A stretch of DNA of 64,000 bases from Bacillota bacterium. GTDB lineage: Bacteria; Bacillota; Clostridia; Lachnospirales; Lachnospiraceae. This document shows, one piece after another, positions 8,675 to 17,196 of the stretch (positions are counted from its first letter, which is position 1; each line of letters starts with the position of its first letter). The stretch lies in assembly GCA_023436065.1 (NCBI GenBank), contig JAEZKU010000017.1, positions 74,768 to 138,767 of the forward strand. The letters are read 5' to 3'. The position numbers and the translations under genes were made by a program. The notes beneath the pieces were generated by a model. The model was not told the origin of the DNA, did no database searches, and was given only the letters and a program-made list of their open reading frames with translations.

Positions 8675-10547
8675 AGATGATAACAAGCAACGAACTCCGA
8701 TGACGCCTGCTCCAGAAAGAAAACGATCAGGACGCGGTGAGCATGGAGGTCCTCCGGGAATGATGCCCGTGGAAAAAGCCAAGGATTTTAAAGGCACCAT
8801 GAAGAAACTGGTTTCCACTCTGTCCAGATACCGAATCGGCTTTCTGTTCATGATGATTTTTGCTATCGGCAGTACGATTTTCTCCATCATAGGACCGACT
8901 ATCATGGGTGATGCGACCACGGAAATCTTCAACGGTCTCTTTAATAAGCTGAGTGGCGGAGAAGGTATTCAATTTGACAAGGTTACAAGCATCCTGATTA
9001 CCCTGATTACTCTATACGTTGTCAGTGCCCTGTTCTCATTTATTCAGGGCTGGATCATGAACGGGATAGCACAGAAGGTGACTTATAAGTTCCGTAAGGA
9101 TATCTCGGAGAAGATACATCGGATACCGATGAATTACTTTGATACCACCTCCCACGGTGAAATCCTGTCCAGAGTGACCAATGATATCGATACTCTGGGA
9201 ACCAGCTTAAACCAAAGCTTATCCCAGCTGATCACTTCCGTAGTACAGGTGATCGGTGTTCTCATCATGATGCTTCGTATCAGCATCCCGATGACCCTGA
9301 TGGCTTTGATCATCCTTCCGCTCTCCGGCCTGGTAGTCGGCGGTGTCGTGAAGAAGTCCCAGAAATACTTTAAACAGCAACAGGAGTATCTCGGTCATGT
9401 CAACGGACAGGTGGAAGAGGTCTATGGCGGACACAGCATCGTAAAGGTATTTAATAAAGAGGACGAAGTCAAAGAGGAATTTGCAAAAAAGAATGAGAAG
9501 CTTTATGAATCCGCTTGGAAATCGCAGTTTTTATCCGGTCTCATGATGCCCATCATGCAATTCATCGGTAACATTGGATATGTTGGTGTTGCAATCCTCG
9601 GTGGTTACCTTGCGATTAAGGGACGTATCGAGGTAGGGCAGATTCAATCCTTCTTCCAGTATATCCGTCTCTTTACACAACCGATCAATCAGCTGATGCA
9701 GGTCGCAAATATGTTTCAGTCAACCGCAGCCGCAGCTGAACGAGTATTTGAATTCCTAGCGGTAGAGGAAGAGGTACAGACAGTAGAAAATCCCGTATCC
9801 ATCGAAGGGATTGAAGGAAATGTGGAATTTAAGAATGTTCATTTCGGGTATTATCCGGATAAGATTATCATCAATGACTTCAGCACTAAGGTAGACAATG
9901 GTCAGAAGATCGCTATCGTAGGTCCTACCGGAGCCGGTAAGACTACTATGGTTAAGCTACTGATGCGTTTCTATGACATCAACAGCGGTGCAATTCTGAT
10001 TGATGGCCACAATATTCAGGATTTTGACCGGAGCGATCTGAGAAAGCTCTTCGGTATGGTATTGCAGGATACCTGGCTGTTTAACGGAACCATTATGGAG
10101 AACATCCGTTATTCCAAGCTGGATGCAACCGATGATGAGGTAATTAAGGCTGCAAAGGCCGCCCATGTCCACCATTTTATCTCAACCCTTCCGGACGGTT
10201 ACCAGATGATACTGAACGAGGAAGCAAGCAATGTCTCTCAGGGGCAGAAGCAGCTGTTGACGATCGCCAGAGCAATCCTGGCAGATCCGAAGATTCTGAT
10301 CCTGGACGAAGCCACAAGCTCGGTAGATACCAGAACTGAGATTATGATACAGAAGGCGATGGACAGCCTGATGAAGGGAAGAACCAGCTTCATCATCGCT
10401 CACCGTCTTTCTACCATCCGCGATGCAGACTTGATTCTTGTCATGAACGAAGGAGATATCGTAGAACAGGGTACCCATACAGAGCTGCTTGCGAAGGGTG
10501 GTTTCTATGCCAATCTGTATAACTCACAGTTTGAGCAGACAGCATAA
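8667..10547 (+). CDS. Heterodimeric ABC exporter subunit 2 (membrane-NBD fusion, catalytic ATP site)
   Basis: A 626-residue half-transporter with a Pro/Arg/Gly-rich cytoplasmic leader of about 45 residues, six TM helices and an ATPase domain. Walker A GPTGAGKTT (about 418), Walker B with Glu (LILDEATSSVD, about 545) and switch His (IIAHRLS) are intact. The signature motif is altered to VSQGQ (about 522). This complements subunit 1 exactly: the active site would use Walker motifs of this protein and the VSGGQ of the partner, and the degenerate site the reverse. It overlaps subunit 1 by 8 bp and is followed by a strong terminator, closing a three-gene operon. Confidence 0.93.
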   Translation: MSRDDNKQRTPMTPAPERKRSGRGEHGGPPGMMPVEKAKDFKGTMKKLVSTLSRYRIGFLFMMIFAIGSTIFSIIGPTIMGDATTEIFNGLFNKLSGGEGIQFDKVTSILITLITLYVVSALFSFIQGWIMNGIAQKVTYKFRKDISEKIHRIPMNYFDTTSHGEILSRVTNDIDTLGTSLNQSLSQLITSVVQVIGVLIMMLRISIPMTLMALIILPLSGLVVGGVVKKSQKYFKQQQEYLGHVNGQVEEVYGGHSIVKVFNKEDEVKEEFAKKNEKLYESAWKSQFLSGLMMPIMQFIGNIGYVGVAILGGYLAIKGRIEVGQIQSFFQYIRLFTQPINQLMQVANMFQSTAAAAERVFEFLAVEEEVQTVENPVSIEGIEGNVEFKNVHFGYYPDKIIINDFSTKVDNGQKIAIVGPTGAGKTTMVKLLMRFYDINSGAILIDGHNIQDFDRSDLRKLFGMVLQDTWLFNGTIMENIRYSKLDATDDEVIKAAKAAHVHHFISTLPDGYQMILNEEASNVSQGQKQLLTIARAILADPKILILDEATSSVDTRTEIMIQKAMDSLMKGRTSFIIAHRLSTIRDADLILVMNEGDIVEQGTHTELLAKGGFYANLYNSQFEQTA

Positions 10548-10601
10548 GGATCTCTATACCTTCAGTAATCATGGATGTGCGCTTATTTCCAATTACAAAT
10601 T

Positions 10602-10645
10602 AAGGGTGTGTTTCAAACTATTGATCAGTTTGAGACACACCCTTT
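10602..10645 (+). terminator. Intrinsic terminator of the MarR-ABC operon
   Basis: An 18-bp inverted repeat, AAGGGTGTGTTTCAAACT at 10602-10619 and its near-perfect complement at 10627-10644, with a 7-base loop and followed by TTTTCTTC. It lies 55 bp after the second exporter gene. Confidence 0.85.
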
Positions 10646-10752
10646 TCTTCCTAAACGATATATTCTCTACTATTGCTCCGTTTTCTAATCGTGATTAGAG
10701 CTTCCTCTCCTCCAAGCTTTTGGAATGGATCCTACTCTCACAAGCTAGTAAC

Positions 10753-11889
10753 CTATTTCCCTAATGCCTTCATATAGCGCATCAAATTATCCACTGTCAG
10801 ATACATATCCTCTCTGGCACGCTTTTTGGCATCCTTATATTCTACTGCGACACGGTTGATGCTGAAGATGCCGCTGACACCAAGATTGTAGGCTTCTTCG
10901 ATATCATCTCCGATATCTCCGACAAACGCTATTAGAGGAACATTTGCTTTCTTCGTTCGTTTCGCTATTCCGATGACCACTTTACCGCGAATGCTCTGGG
11001 TATCAATCTTTCCCTCGCCGCTGAAGACATAATCCGCATCCTTTAGCAGTTCATCGAATTTGACGGTATCAAGTACTGTCTCAATTCCCATTTGAAGGGC
11101 TGATCCAAAAAATGCTACCATTCCGCAGCCCATGCCTCCGGCTGCTCCTGCCCCCTTGATTTCTGCCAGTGAAAGATTTAAGTCCTTCTGAAGAATTTGA
11201 TCCAGATGTCGTAAGCCTTCGTCCAAATCCTTTACGACCTCGGGAGTAGCACCCTTTTGTGGTGCAAAAACATAGGCAGCTCCTTTTTCGCCATACAGCG
11301 GATTATCAATGTCACACATGGTAATTAGCTCTATTTCTTTTAAGGAGGGCAAAAGCTTCGACTTATCAATATGGGCAATATCCTTTAAGGTTCCTCCGGT
11401 TGGGATAAAGGCATCCCCACGATCATTTGTAAAGACTACACCAAGCGCTGCTGCTGCACCGGCTCCGGCATCATTTGTACAACTGCCACCGAGACCCATA
11501 ATTATCTTCTTACAGCCTCGACTTATTGCATCTTCTATTAGCTGTCCCACACCATAGGTAGTCGTCTTTGTCGGATCAGGATTGTTTTCAACAAGCGGCA
11601 AACCCGCACAAGCTGCCATCTCGATTATAGCTGTCTTTCCCTCCTCGACGATACCGTAAAAAGCCTCCATATCTTGAAAAAATGGACCTTTTACTGTAAT
11701 CTTAACTTTTTCGCCACCCATTGCCTTTAGGAAGGCTTCCACACTGCCTTCCCCACCGTCTGCAACAGGTATTGATATGATCTGGGCATCGTGATAATTG
11801 TGTCTCACTGCTTTTTCCATAATTGAGCAGATCTCATCTGAGCTCATGGTTCCTTTGAAGGAATCCGGAATTAGTAAAAACTTGCTCAT
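10753..11889 (-). CDS. glxK: Glycerate 2-kinase (GlxK/GarK family)
   Basis: A 378-residue enzyme phosphorylating D-glycerate to 2-phosphoglycerate or 3-phosphoglycerate, feeding lower glycolysis. The N-terminus IPDSFKGTMSS, the VADGGEGSVEAFL segment and the Gly-rich GLGGSCTNDAGAGAAAALG are hallmarks of glycerate kinase type 1. Length is normal for the family. AAGGAGG precedes the ATG. It lies downstream of a GntP permease and a CdaR regulator on the same strand, a classic glycerate/sugar-diacid utilisation arrangement, separated from the permease by an 89-bp gap that holds a hairpin. Confidence 0.95.
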   Translation of the reverse strand: MSKFLLIPDSFKGTMSSDEICSIMEKAVRHNYHDAQIISIPVADGGEGSVEAFLKAMGGEKVKITVKGPFFQDMEAFYGIVEEGKTAIIEMAACAGLPLVENNPDPTKTTTYGVGQLIEDAISRGCKKIIMGLGGSCTNDAGAGAAAALGVVFTNDRGDAFIPTGGTLKDIAHIDKSKLLPSLKEIELITMCDIDNPLYGEKGAAYVFAPQKGATPEVVKDLDEGLRHLDQILQKDLNLSLAEIKGAGAAGGMGCGMVAFFGSALQMGIETVLDTVKFDELLKDADYVFSGEGKIDTQSIRGKVVIGIAKRTKKANVPLIAFVGDIGDDIEEAYNLGVSGIFSINRVAVEYKDAKKRAREDMYLTVDNLMRYMKALGK

Positions 11890-11911
11890 AAGCTATCCTC
11901 CTTACGGTGAA

Positions 11912-11946
11912 GGGCTGTCGCTTTATGAACCGATTGCCGACAGCCC
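11912..11946 (-). promoter_or_regulatory. Intercistronic hairpin between GntP permease and glxK
   Basis: GGGCTGTCG (11912-11920) pairs with CGACAGCCC (11938-11946) in a 9-bp perfect stem. There is no T-tract on either side, so it is more likely an mRNA-processing or stabilising element, or a partial attenuator adjusting kinase against permease levels, than a full terminator. Confidence 0.55.
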
Positions 11947-11978
11947 CTCCGATGGGTCAAATATTATACTTCTATTTA

Positions 11979-13376
11979 TTAATGTAAAAATAATGTCATC
12001 AGGAATATTTGCAGAATAGCCGCAATACCCATAACCAGTGTCATAATAGTCTGCGTCTTATATCCCTTATCCGGTGTCATTTCGCCAAAATTAGTTACAA
12101 CCCAGAAATAGCTGTCATTTGCATGGGATACAACCATGGATCCTGCACCGATTGCCATAACTGTAAGCACTGCCAATACCGGTGTGTCCAGTCCAAGTAC
12201 CGGAAGCATCGGAGCCAAAATACCTGCCGTCGTCGTGATTGCTACAGTGGAAGAACCCTGTGCTGTCTTTAAAATAGCAGAAAGCAGGAACGGGAAGAAG
12301 ATACCGATTGCCTGGAATACCGTTGCATTCTCTGTGATAAAGCTTACAAGACCGGATACGGAGATCACTTTACCGAGTACGCCACCGGCTGCTGTCACAA
12401 ACAGAATCGGTCCAACAACCTTCAGCGTTTCATTGGTCAATTCATAGAACTCGTTCATCTTCTTTGCAGAAGCAAGTGTAATAACACCAAAGATAGTTCC
12501 TACAGCTAACGCAATGATCGGTGTCCCCAAGAAGTTCAGTATATCAGCAAATAGTCCTGTCATTTTTGCCATTGCAGCAACTGATGAAACTCCCATTAAA
12601 AGGATAGGTACGATGATCGGTGCCAGGGACATAAATCCGCTAGGAAGCTTACCGTAGCTTTTCACAAGTTCGTCATAGGATTGAACTATTTCTCCGTTAT
12701 CGAGGCCTGCCTCATCATTCGACTGAACCTTTTTACCTATGAATTTTGCATAGATATAACCTGCGATCAGAGGGAAAATTGAACAAAGCGCACCCATTCC
12801 AATTACCAATAAAAGATTATCTCCGATACCCAGTGTATTGGCTGCCGCAATCGGACCGGGTGTGGGGGGGATTAGTACATGGGATACATATAAACCGCCT
12901 GACAGTGCTATCGTCATAGCTACACTTGAAGTCATAGTTTTCTTTACTAATGCTTTACGAATCGGATTAAGGATTACAAAACCGCTGTCGCAAAAAACCG
13001 GAATGGAAACAATCCAGCCCATGATTAGCATAGCAAGTTCAGGTCTCTTTTTGCCGACTAACCTTACCGTCATATCAGCAAGCTTCAACGCTGCTCCTGT
13101 CTTCTCCAAAATCGTTCCAATCAATGCACCAAGAATGATGACGATACCAATACTGGTAAAGGTTCCACTAAAGCCGGTACCGATTACCGTTGCCAAGCCT
13201 TGTTTCTGTACCACCCCATCTACCTTTACATCCACAAGCGGAATTCCTGCCACAAGTCCTAACAACAGAGATACACTCATGATTGAAAGGAAAGGATGTA
13301 TCTTTAGTTTCGAAATTGCCAGAATCATAACTATGATCGCAATAACAAAAGCAATAATTAAAGCAACACCTGACAT
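11979..13376 (-). CDS. GntP family permease (gluconate/glycerate:H+ symporter)
   Basis: A 465-residue, very hydrophobic protein with about 12-14 TM segments. It has the GntP-family features: the N-terminal ILAISKLKIHPFLSIM, the conserved VSHVLIPPTPGPIAAANTLG loop, and AGSMVVSHANDSYFWVVTNF near the C-terminus. Because it sits between a CdaR regulator and glycerate kinase, D-glycerate or a related sugar acid is a more likely substrate than gluconate. A strong GGAGG ribosome site precedes the ATG. The gene is probably activated by CdaR from the promoter at its 5' end. Confidence 0.92.
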   Translation of the reverse strand: MSGVALIIAFVIAIIVMILAISKLKIHPFLSIMSVSLLLGLVAGIPLVDVKVDGVVQKQGLATVIGTGFSGTFTSIGIVIILGALIGTILEKTGAALKLADMTVRLVGKKRPELAMLIMGWIVSIPVFCDSGFVILNPIRKALVKKTMTSSVAMTIALSGGLYVSHVLIPPTPGPIAAANTLGIGDNLLLVIGMGALCSIFPLIAGYIYAKFIGKKVQSNDEAGLDNGEIVQSYDELVKSYGKLPSGFMSLAPIIVPILLMGVSSVAAMAKMTGLFADILNFLGTPIIALAVGTIFGVITLASAKKMNEFYELTNETLKVVGPILFVTAAGGVLGKVISVSGLVSFITENATVFQAIGIFFPFLLSAILKTAQGSSTVAITTTAGILAPMLPVLGLDTPVLAVLTVMAIGAGSMVVSHANDSYFWVVTNFGEMTPDKGYKTQTIMTLVMGIAAILQIFLMTLFLH

Positions 13377-13401
13377 AATAACTACCTCCGTTTTGTTTAC
13401 T

Positions 13402-13429
13402 ACGACGTCGTTCGTGTAATTGTATTATA
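13402..13429 (-). promoter_or_regulatory. GntP promoter -10 element and palindrome
   Basis: On the minus strand a perfect TATAAT (13424-13429) lies about 50 bp before the permease start, with no recognisable -35 box, which suggests activator dependence. A perfect 10-bp palindrome ACGACGTCGT (13402-13411) lies in the early transcribed region, and a second short palindrome GAGATCTC (13440-13447) lies about where the -35 should be. Binding by CdaR is inferred from position only. Confidence 0.45.
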
Positions 13430-13538
13430 ATTCGACCAAGAGATCTCGTCTATGTTATAGAACACAAAATACACCGCATATTATTGTCTGTTTGGTACAG
13501 CAAATCAAAAAATCCATAATATCTTTTGTTACTTTTCA

Positions 13539-14693
13539 CTAAATAATTATGTTGTCATGAAGATCCTGATAAAAATGGATGGCATTATAGAATAGAGAGG
13601 AGTAGCGAATTGACCGCGGATCATATCCGGTTCTTTCCTTTATTTTGTTTAATTTATACTGTAATGTGTTTTTATGCATAAACAGCCTTTGAGCTGTTGC
13701 ATTAACAGATCCCTCTTCCTCATAAAAAGCATTTAGAAGCTGTATCCATCGGTCAATCTCCTCCATGCTGCTGTCTTTAAAAATCCGATTAATGTACTCT
13801 CTCTTAATATTTTCTGACAGCTCACTTTGGAATATTTCCATTGTAATGCTTGCATACAGTCTTATTCTTTTCTGAGGAGACCGCATCGAGGTTTTTAACG
13901 CTTTGCTTGCTCTTAATACATTGTTGTGAATAAATATATAACCTTCATAACCGGAATCAATACCGCAGCAATATATCAACGGATAACGGATTTCCACCTC
14001 CTGCTTCATTTGCTCGGCAAGCTTCAGTATATCATCATCTGAGCAATCAGGAACTGCACAGATCAATTCTGTACCGCTCTTCAGAAAGCAGCTGTTCTTT
14101 TTGTCCTTAAGCATATCTCTTATGATTTTTTCCGCTGAATCTATCATTCTCTGCTCTTCGGCCGCTTCAAGATTCTTTGTGGTCATAAATGAAATCACCA
14201 TAATTCTTCTTGGTAAGGTGATATCAATCTGCATAGAACTGCCTTGCTTAACAAACTGAGGTGTGATGTTCTTGGATTCTCCAAGCATCCATTCATCCAG
14301 ATAACGCTCTCTGATCCTTTTATCAATATCCTTCTGCTCCTTATAGTATTGGTCAAGAAGCAGAATTTCAGTCATTTTCTTAATGATGTGTCCGTATTTT
14401 GAGACCTCTTCATACGGACCTGTTACACCGATTACTCCGACGATCTCATCTTGAAAATTAATCGCCAGATTAAGTCCCGGGCGCGCTCCCTCATATTCAC
14501 TGTCATTTTTCACGACCACTTCCTGAAGCTTCTGATCAATCAATTCCTTTGCGGCAGCATGAAAGCTGCCAATCCTGCTTATATCGCTGCTGGCGATGAT
14601 TACGCCGTCCCCATTCATTATATTAAGCTTCTCACCGATAATTTTACTGATTTCCTGCACGATATAATTCGCATTTCTTTTCGATATGTTCAT
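13539..14693 (-). CDS. cdaR: CdaR family sugar-diacid/glycerate regulator
   Basis: A 384-residue activator of the CdaR/PucR class. The N-terminal diacid-recognition domain (about residues 1-135) starts ISKRNANYIVQEISKIIGEKL with the typical NGDGVIIASSD and GVIGVTGP segments. The C-terminal PucR-type HTH (about 320-375) includes NATAQRLFMHKNTLQYKLNKI. An AAGGAGG site precedes the ATG. It is followed on the same strand by the GntP permease and glycerate kinase, so it probably activates them in response to glycerate or an aldaric acid. A 160-bp gap with its own promoter separates it from the permease gene. Confidence 0.93.
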   Translation of the reverse strand: MNISKRNANYIVQEISKIIGEKLNIMNGDGVIIASSDISRIGSFHAAAKELIDQKLQEVVVKNDSEYEGARPGLNLAINFQDEIVGVIGVTGPYEEVSKYGHIIKKMTEILLLDQYYKEQKDIDKRIRERYLDEWMLGESKNITPQFVKQGSSMQIDITLPRRIMVISFMTTKNLEAAEEQRMIDSAEKIIRDMLKDKKNSCFLKSGTELICAVPDCSDDDILKLAEQMKQEVEIRYPLIYCCGIDSGYEGYIFIHNNVLRASKALKTSMRSPQKRIRLYASITMEIFQSELSENIKREYINRIFKDSSMEEIDRWIQLLNAFYEEEGSVNATAQRLFMHKNTLQYKLNKIKERTGYDPRSIRYSSLFYNAIHFYQDLHDNIII

Positions 14694-14840
14694 CAGAATT
14701 GCCCTCCTTCTCCAACCCGGGTGTCACTTATCATTATAAGCAATTAATCACTTAGTTCAAGGGGTTTCGCTTTACAAACCAATGTAATTAGTATATAACA
14801 GGATTAAAGGTTCGATAATTTATGAAAGGATGAGTGATCA

Positions 14841-15104
14841 ATGAATAAAAAAAAGACCTCTCTGGGAATAGATTTAACGGATGAAGAAAGAAAAAAGCTT
14901 CGGGAAGAAATTATTTATTACTTTGAAACCGAGCGTGACGAAAAGCTGGGTATCATAGCCTCTGAGAGCATTCTTGACTTTTTTCTTGATAATCTGGGCA
15001 AATCTATCTACAATAAAGCCCTTGAGGATGCCAAACGATGGTTTGGTAAACGCATGGAGGATGTTGAAGCAGATTATTATACTCTGTTCAAAGAAGAAAA
15101 TTAG
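14841..15104 (+). CDS. DUF2164 family protein
   Basis: An 87-residue, charged, probably cytoplasmic helical protein. The pattern IDLTDEERKKLREEIIYYFETERDEKLGI (given in pieces: LTDEERKKL, YYFETERDEKLGIIAS, FFLDNLGKSIYNKALEDA) is that of the DUF2164 family, whose function is not known. It has its own leader and ends just before a stem-loop shared with the converging ABC-F gene. No functional link to the neighbours is evident. Confidence 0.85.
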   Translation: MNKKKTSLGIDLTDEERKKLREEIIYYFETERDEKLGIIASESILDFFLDNLGKSIYNKALEDAKRWFGKRMEDVEADYYTLFKEEN

Positions 15105-15121
15105 CTTTCAGATAATAAAAG

Positions 15122-15160
15122 ACCTTCCTGTTCGGAATACTTGATTCCATACAGGAAGGT
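15122..15160. terminator. Bidirectional terminator between DUF2164 gene and ABC-F gene
   Basis: ACCTTCCTGT (15122-15131) pairs perfectly with ACAGGAAGGT (15151-15160). T-rich sequence follows on the plus side (ATTCTTATTTATT) and on the minus side (CTTTTATT), so it can serve both converging genes. Confidence 0.75.
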
Positions 15161-15164
15161 ATTC

Positions 15165-17003
15165 TTATTTATTCTCAAGCTTTGCTGCCTCAATCTGTTC
15201 AGCCAGATCATTCAGGTAGACCCAGCGTTCCATCTTGTCCTCGAGTGCTTTTGCCAGCTCATCCTTTTTCGTCATCAGCTCCTGGAGCTTTGCATAGTTC
15301 GTGGATTCCTTAGAAATCGCCTGCTCTGTCTCTTCAAGCTGAGCTTCCAGCTTTGCGATATCCTCATCGATGGTATCAAACTCCCTCTGCTCCTGATAGG
15401 TGAATTTCAGTTTATTGCTCTTCTGCTTCCAGGTAGCCATGCTCGCTGACTTCAGCTCCTCAGAGGGTGCTGCAGCAGCTTTTCCCAAACGTGCTTCAGT
15501 ACCTGTGCCTTGCTCCTCCAGAGCACTTCTCGCCAGCTTATAATCTGTGAAGTTTCCCTCGTATTGTTTAATGACTCCATCTTCAAAGGAGAAGATCCTT
15601 GTAGCGATCCTGTCCAGGAAATACCGATCATGGGATACTGTAACAACGATCCCCGGATAGGTATCCAGATAATCCTCAAGGATTGTCAGAGTCTTAATAT
15701 CCAGATCATTGGTCGGCTCATCCAGAATCAGAATATTGGGTGCTTCCATTAGGACCTTCAGCAAATACAGTCTGCGTTTCTCACCGCCTGAAAGCTTCGC
15801 AATCTGCGTATACTGCATTGAACCCAGAAAAAGAAAACGGTCACACATCTGGGAAGCAGTCGCGGTTCCCTCCGTGGTCTGGATATATTCCGCAGTTTCT
15901 TTGATATAATCAATCACCTTAAGGCTTTCATCCATATATTCATTTTCCTGAGAGAAGTACCCTAACTTTATGGTTGTCCCCGTCTCGACGCTTCCCCTGT
16001 CCGGTGGCAGCATCCCCGTCAGGATATTCAGCAGGGTCGATTTTCCGCAGCCATTGGGACCGATGATCCCAATCCTATCCCCCGGTAGCAGGATATAGGT
16101 GAAATCTTGAAACAGCTTCTTATCGCCGTAAGATTTCTCAATACCGTTCAGCTCAATCGTCTTTTTGCCCATTCTGGCAGAAAGGGCATTGATCTCTACC
16201 TTGCCCTCCTCCTCGATTACTTTCCTGTCACGCAGCTCTTCGAAGCGTTGAATATGTGCCTTCTGCTTCGTAGACCTTGCTCTGGCCCCGCGTTGCATCC
16301 ATTCCAGCTCCACACGATACAGGCTCTTTGCCTTACGCTCGGTTGCTGCTAACATCTCCTCACGCTCCGCCTTCAATTCGAGAAATTTGGAGTAATTGGC
16401 CTGATAGGAGTAGATATTTCCTTTATCCAGTTCCAATATTTTATTGGTAACCTTATCGAGAAAATATCTGTCATGGGTAACCATGATGAAGGCACCCCTG
16501 AATTTATTTAAGTAATCCTCCAACCACTCTGCCATCTCATTATCCAGATGGTTGGTCGGTTCGTCCAGTACCAGAATCTCAGCGGGAGTGAGTAAGGTGC
16601 GAACCAAAGCCACCCGTTTCTTCTGCCCTCCGGACAGCTTTTCCGGAGAAATCGAGGTATCAGAAATCCCAAGCTTGTATAGCATAGCATTGGCTTCTCC
16701 CTCAAGATTGCGGTACTCTTCCTCCGCCTTTTGACCTTGCACCACATTCTGCAATATTGTTTGTGTATAATCAAACTCCGGTGTCTGGGACAGATATCCG
16801 ATCCTGACCTTCTTGCCCTTAATGACCGTTCCCTCATCCGGCTCCTCTAATCCTGCTATTATTTTTAGAAGAGTGGATTTACCGGTGCCATTAATCCCGA
16901 TGATCCCGATCTTTTCACCCTCTCCAATTCCAAAAGTAACATGATCGAAAAGCATACGCTCTGTATAGCTTTTGCTCATATTTTCTACTGTTAACAAATT
17001 CAT
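15165..17003 (-). CDS. ABC-F family ATP-binding protein (Uup/YfmR-like)
   Basis: A 612-residue soluble protein with two ATPase domains and no membrane segment. Walker A motifs are GINGTGKST (about residue 36) and GPNGCGKST (about 320), signatures LSGGQKKR and LSGGEKRR, and both Walker B ends read LDEPTN. A charged linker of about 80 residues separates the domains (the P-site tRNA interaction motif region, MQRGARARSTKQKA). A C-terminal coiled coil (about 530-612) resembles the Uup DNA-binding tail. ABC-F proteins act on the ribosome, rescuing or tuning translation. Housekeeping Uup/YfmR type is more likely than an antibiotic-protection type given the tail and lack of resistance context. Confidence 0.92.
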   Translation of the reverse strand: MNLLTVENMSKSYTERMLFDHVTFGIGEGEKIGIIGINGTGKSTLLKIIAGLEEPDEGTVIKGKKVRIGYLSQTPEFDYTQTILQNVVQGQKAEEEYRNLEGEANAMLYKLGISDTSISPEKLSGGQKKRVALVRTLLTPAEILVLDEPTNHLDNEMAEWLEDYLNKFRGAFIMVTHDRYFLDKVTNKILELDKGNIYSYQANYSKFLELKAEREEMLAATERKAKSLYRVELEWMQRGARARSTKQKAHIQRFEELRDRKVIEEEGKVEINALSARMGKKTIELNGIEKSYGDKKLFQDFTYILLPGDRIGIIGPNGCGKSTLLNILTGMLPPDRGSVETGTTIKLGYFSQENEYMDESLKVIDYIKETAEYIQTTEGTATASQMCDRFLFLGSMQYTQIAKLSGGEKRRLYLLKVLMEAPNILILDEPTNDLDIKTLTILEDYLDTYPGIVVTVSHDRYFLDRIATRIFSFEDGVIKQYEGNFTDYKLARSALEEQGTGTEARLGKAAAAPSEELKSASMATWKQKSNKLKFTYQEQREFDTIDEDIAKLEAQLEETEQAISKESTNYAKLQELMTKKDELAKALEDKMERWVYLNDLAEQIEAAKLENK

Positions 17004-17149
17004 GCCGTATACCTTTCCTTCTTAACTTTAATGCACGTCTATCGTATCATAGGATTAAACTGTTGTCCATATTCGCATTTCAATTCATAGGTGCATTATA
17101 CTATGAAGGATTCATGTTTAAATGGTGCTTTTAATCCAATGAATTAAAA

Positions 17150-17175
17150 ATCTCCCGTCTTTTGCAACGGGAGAT
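17150..17175 (-). terminator. Intrinsic terminator of purA
   Basis: ATCTCCCGT (17150-17158) pairs with ACGGGAGAT (17167-17175). Read on the minus strand the hairpin is followed by TTTTTAATTC, a good U-tract, 22 bp after the purA stop. Confidence 0.85.
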
Positions 17176-17196
17176 ATTCATATCATCATGCTATTT

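Noticed and set aside
12838..13419. Plus-strand frame of 193 codons opposite the GntP permease
   Set aside because: Mirror of a hydrophobic coding sequence; the minus strand encodes an intact GntP protein with ribosome site.
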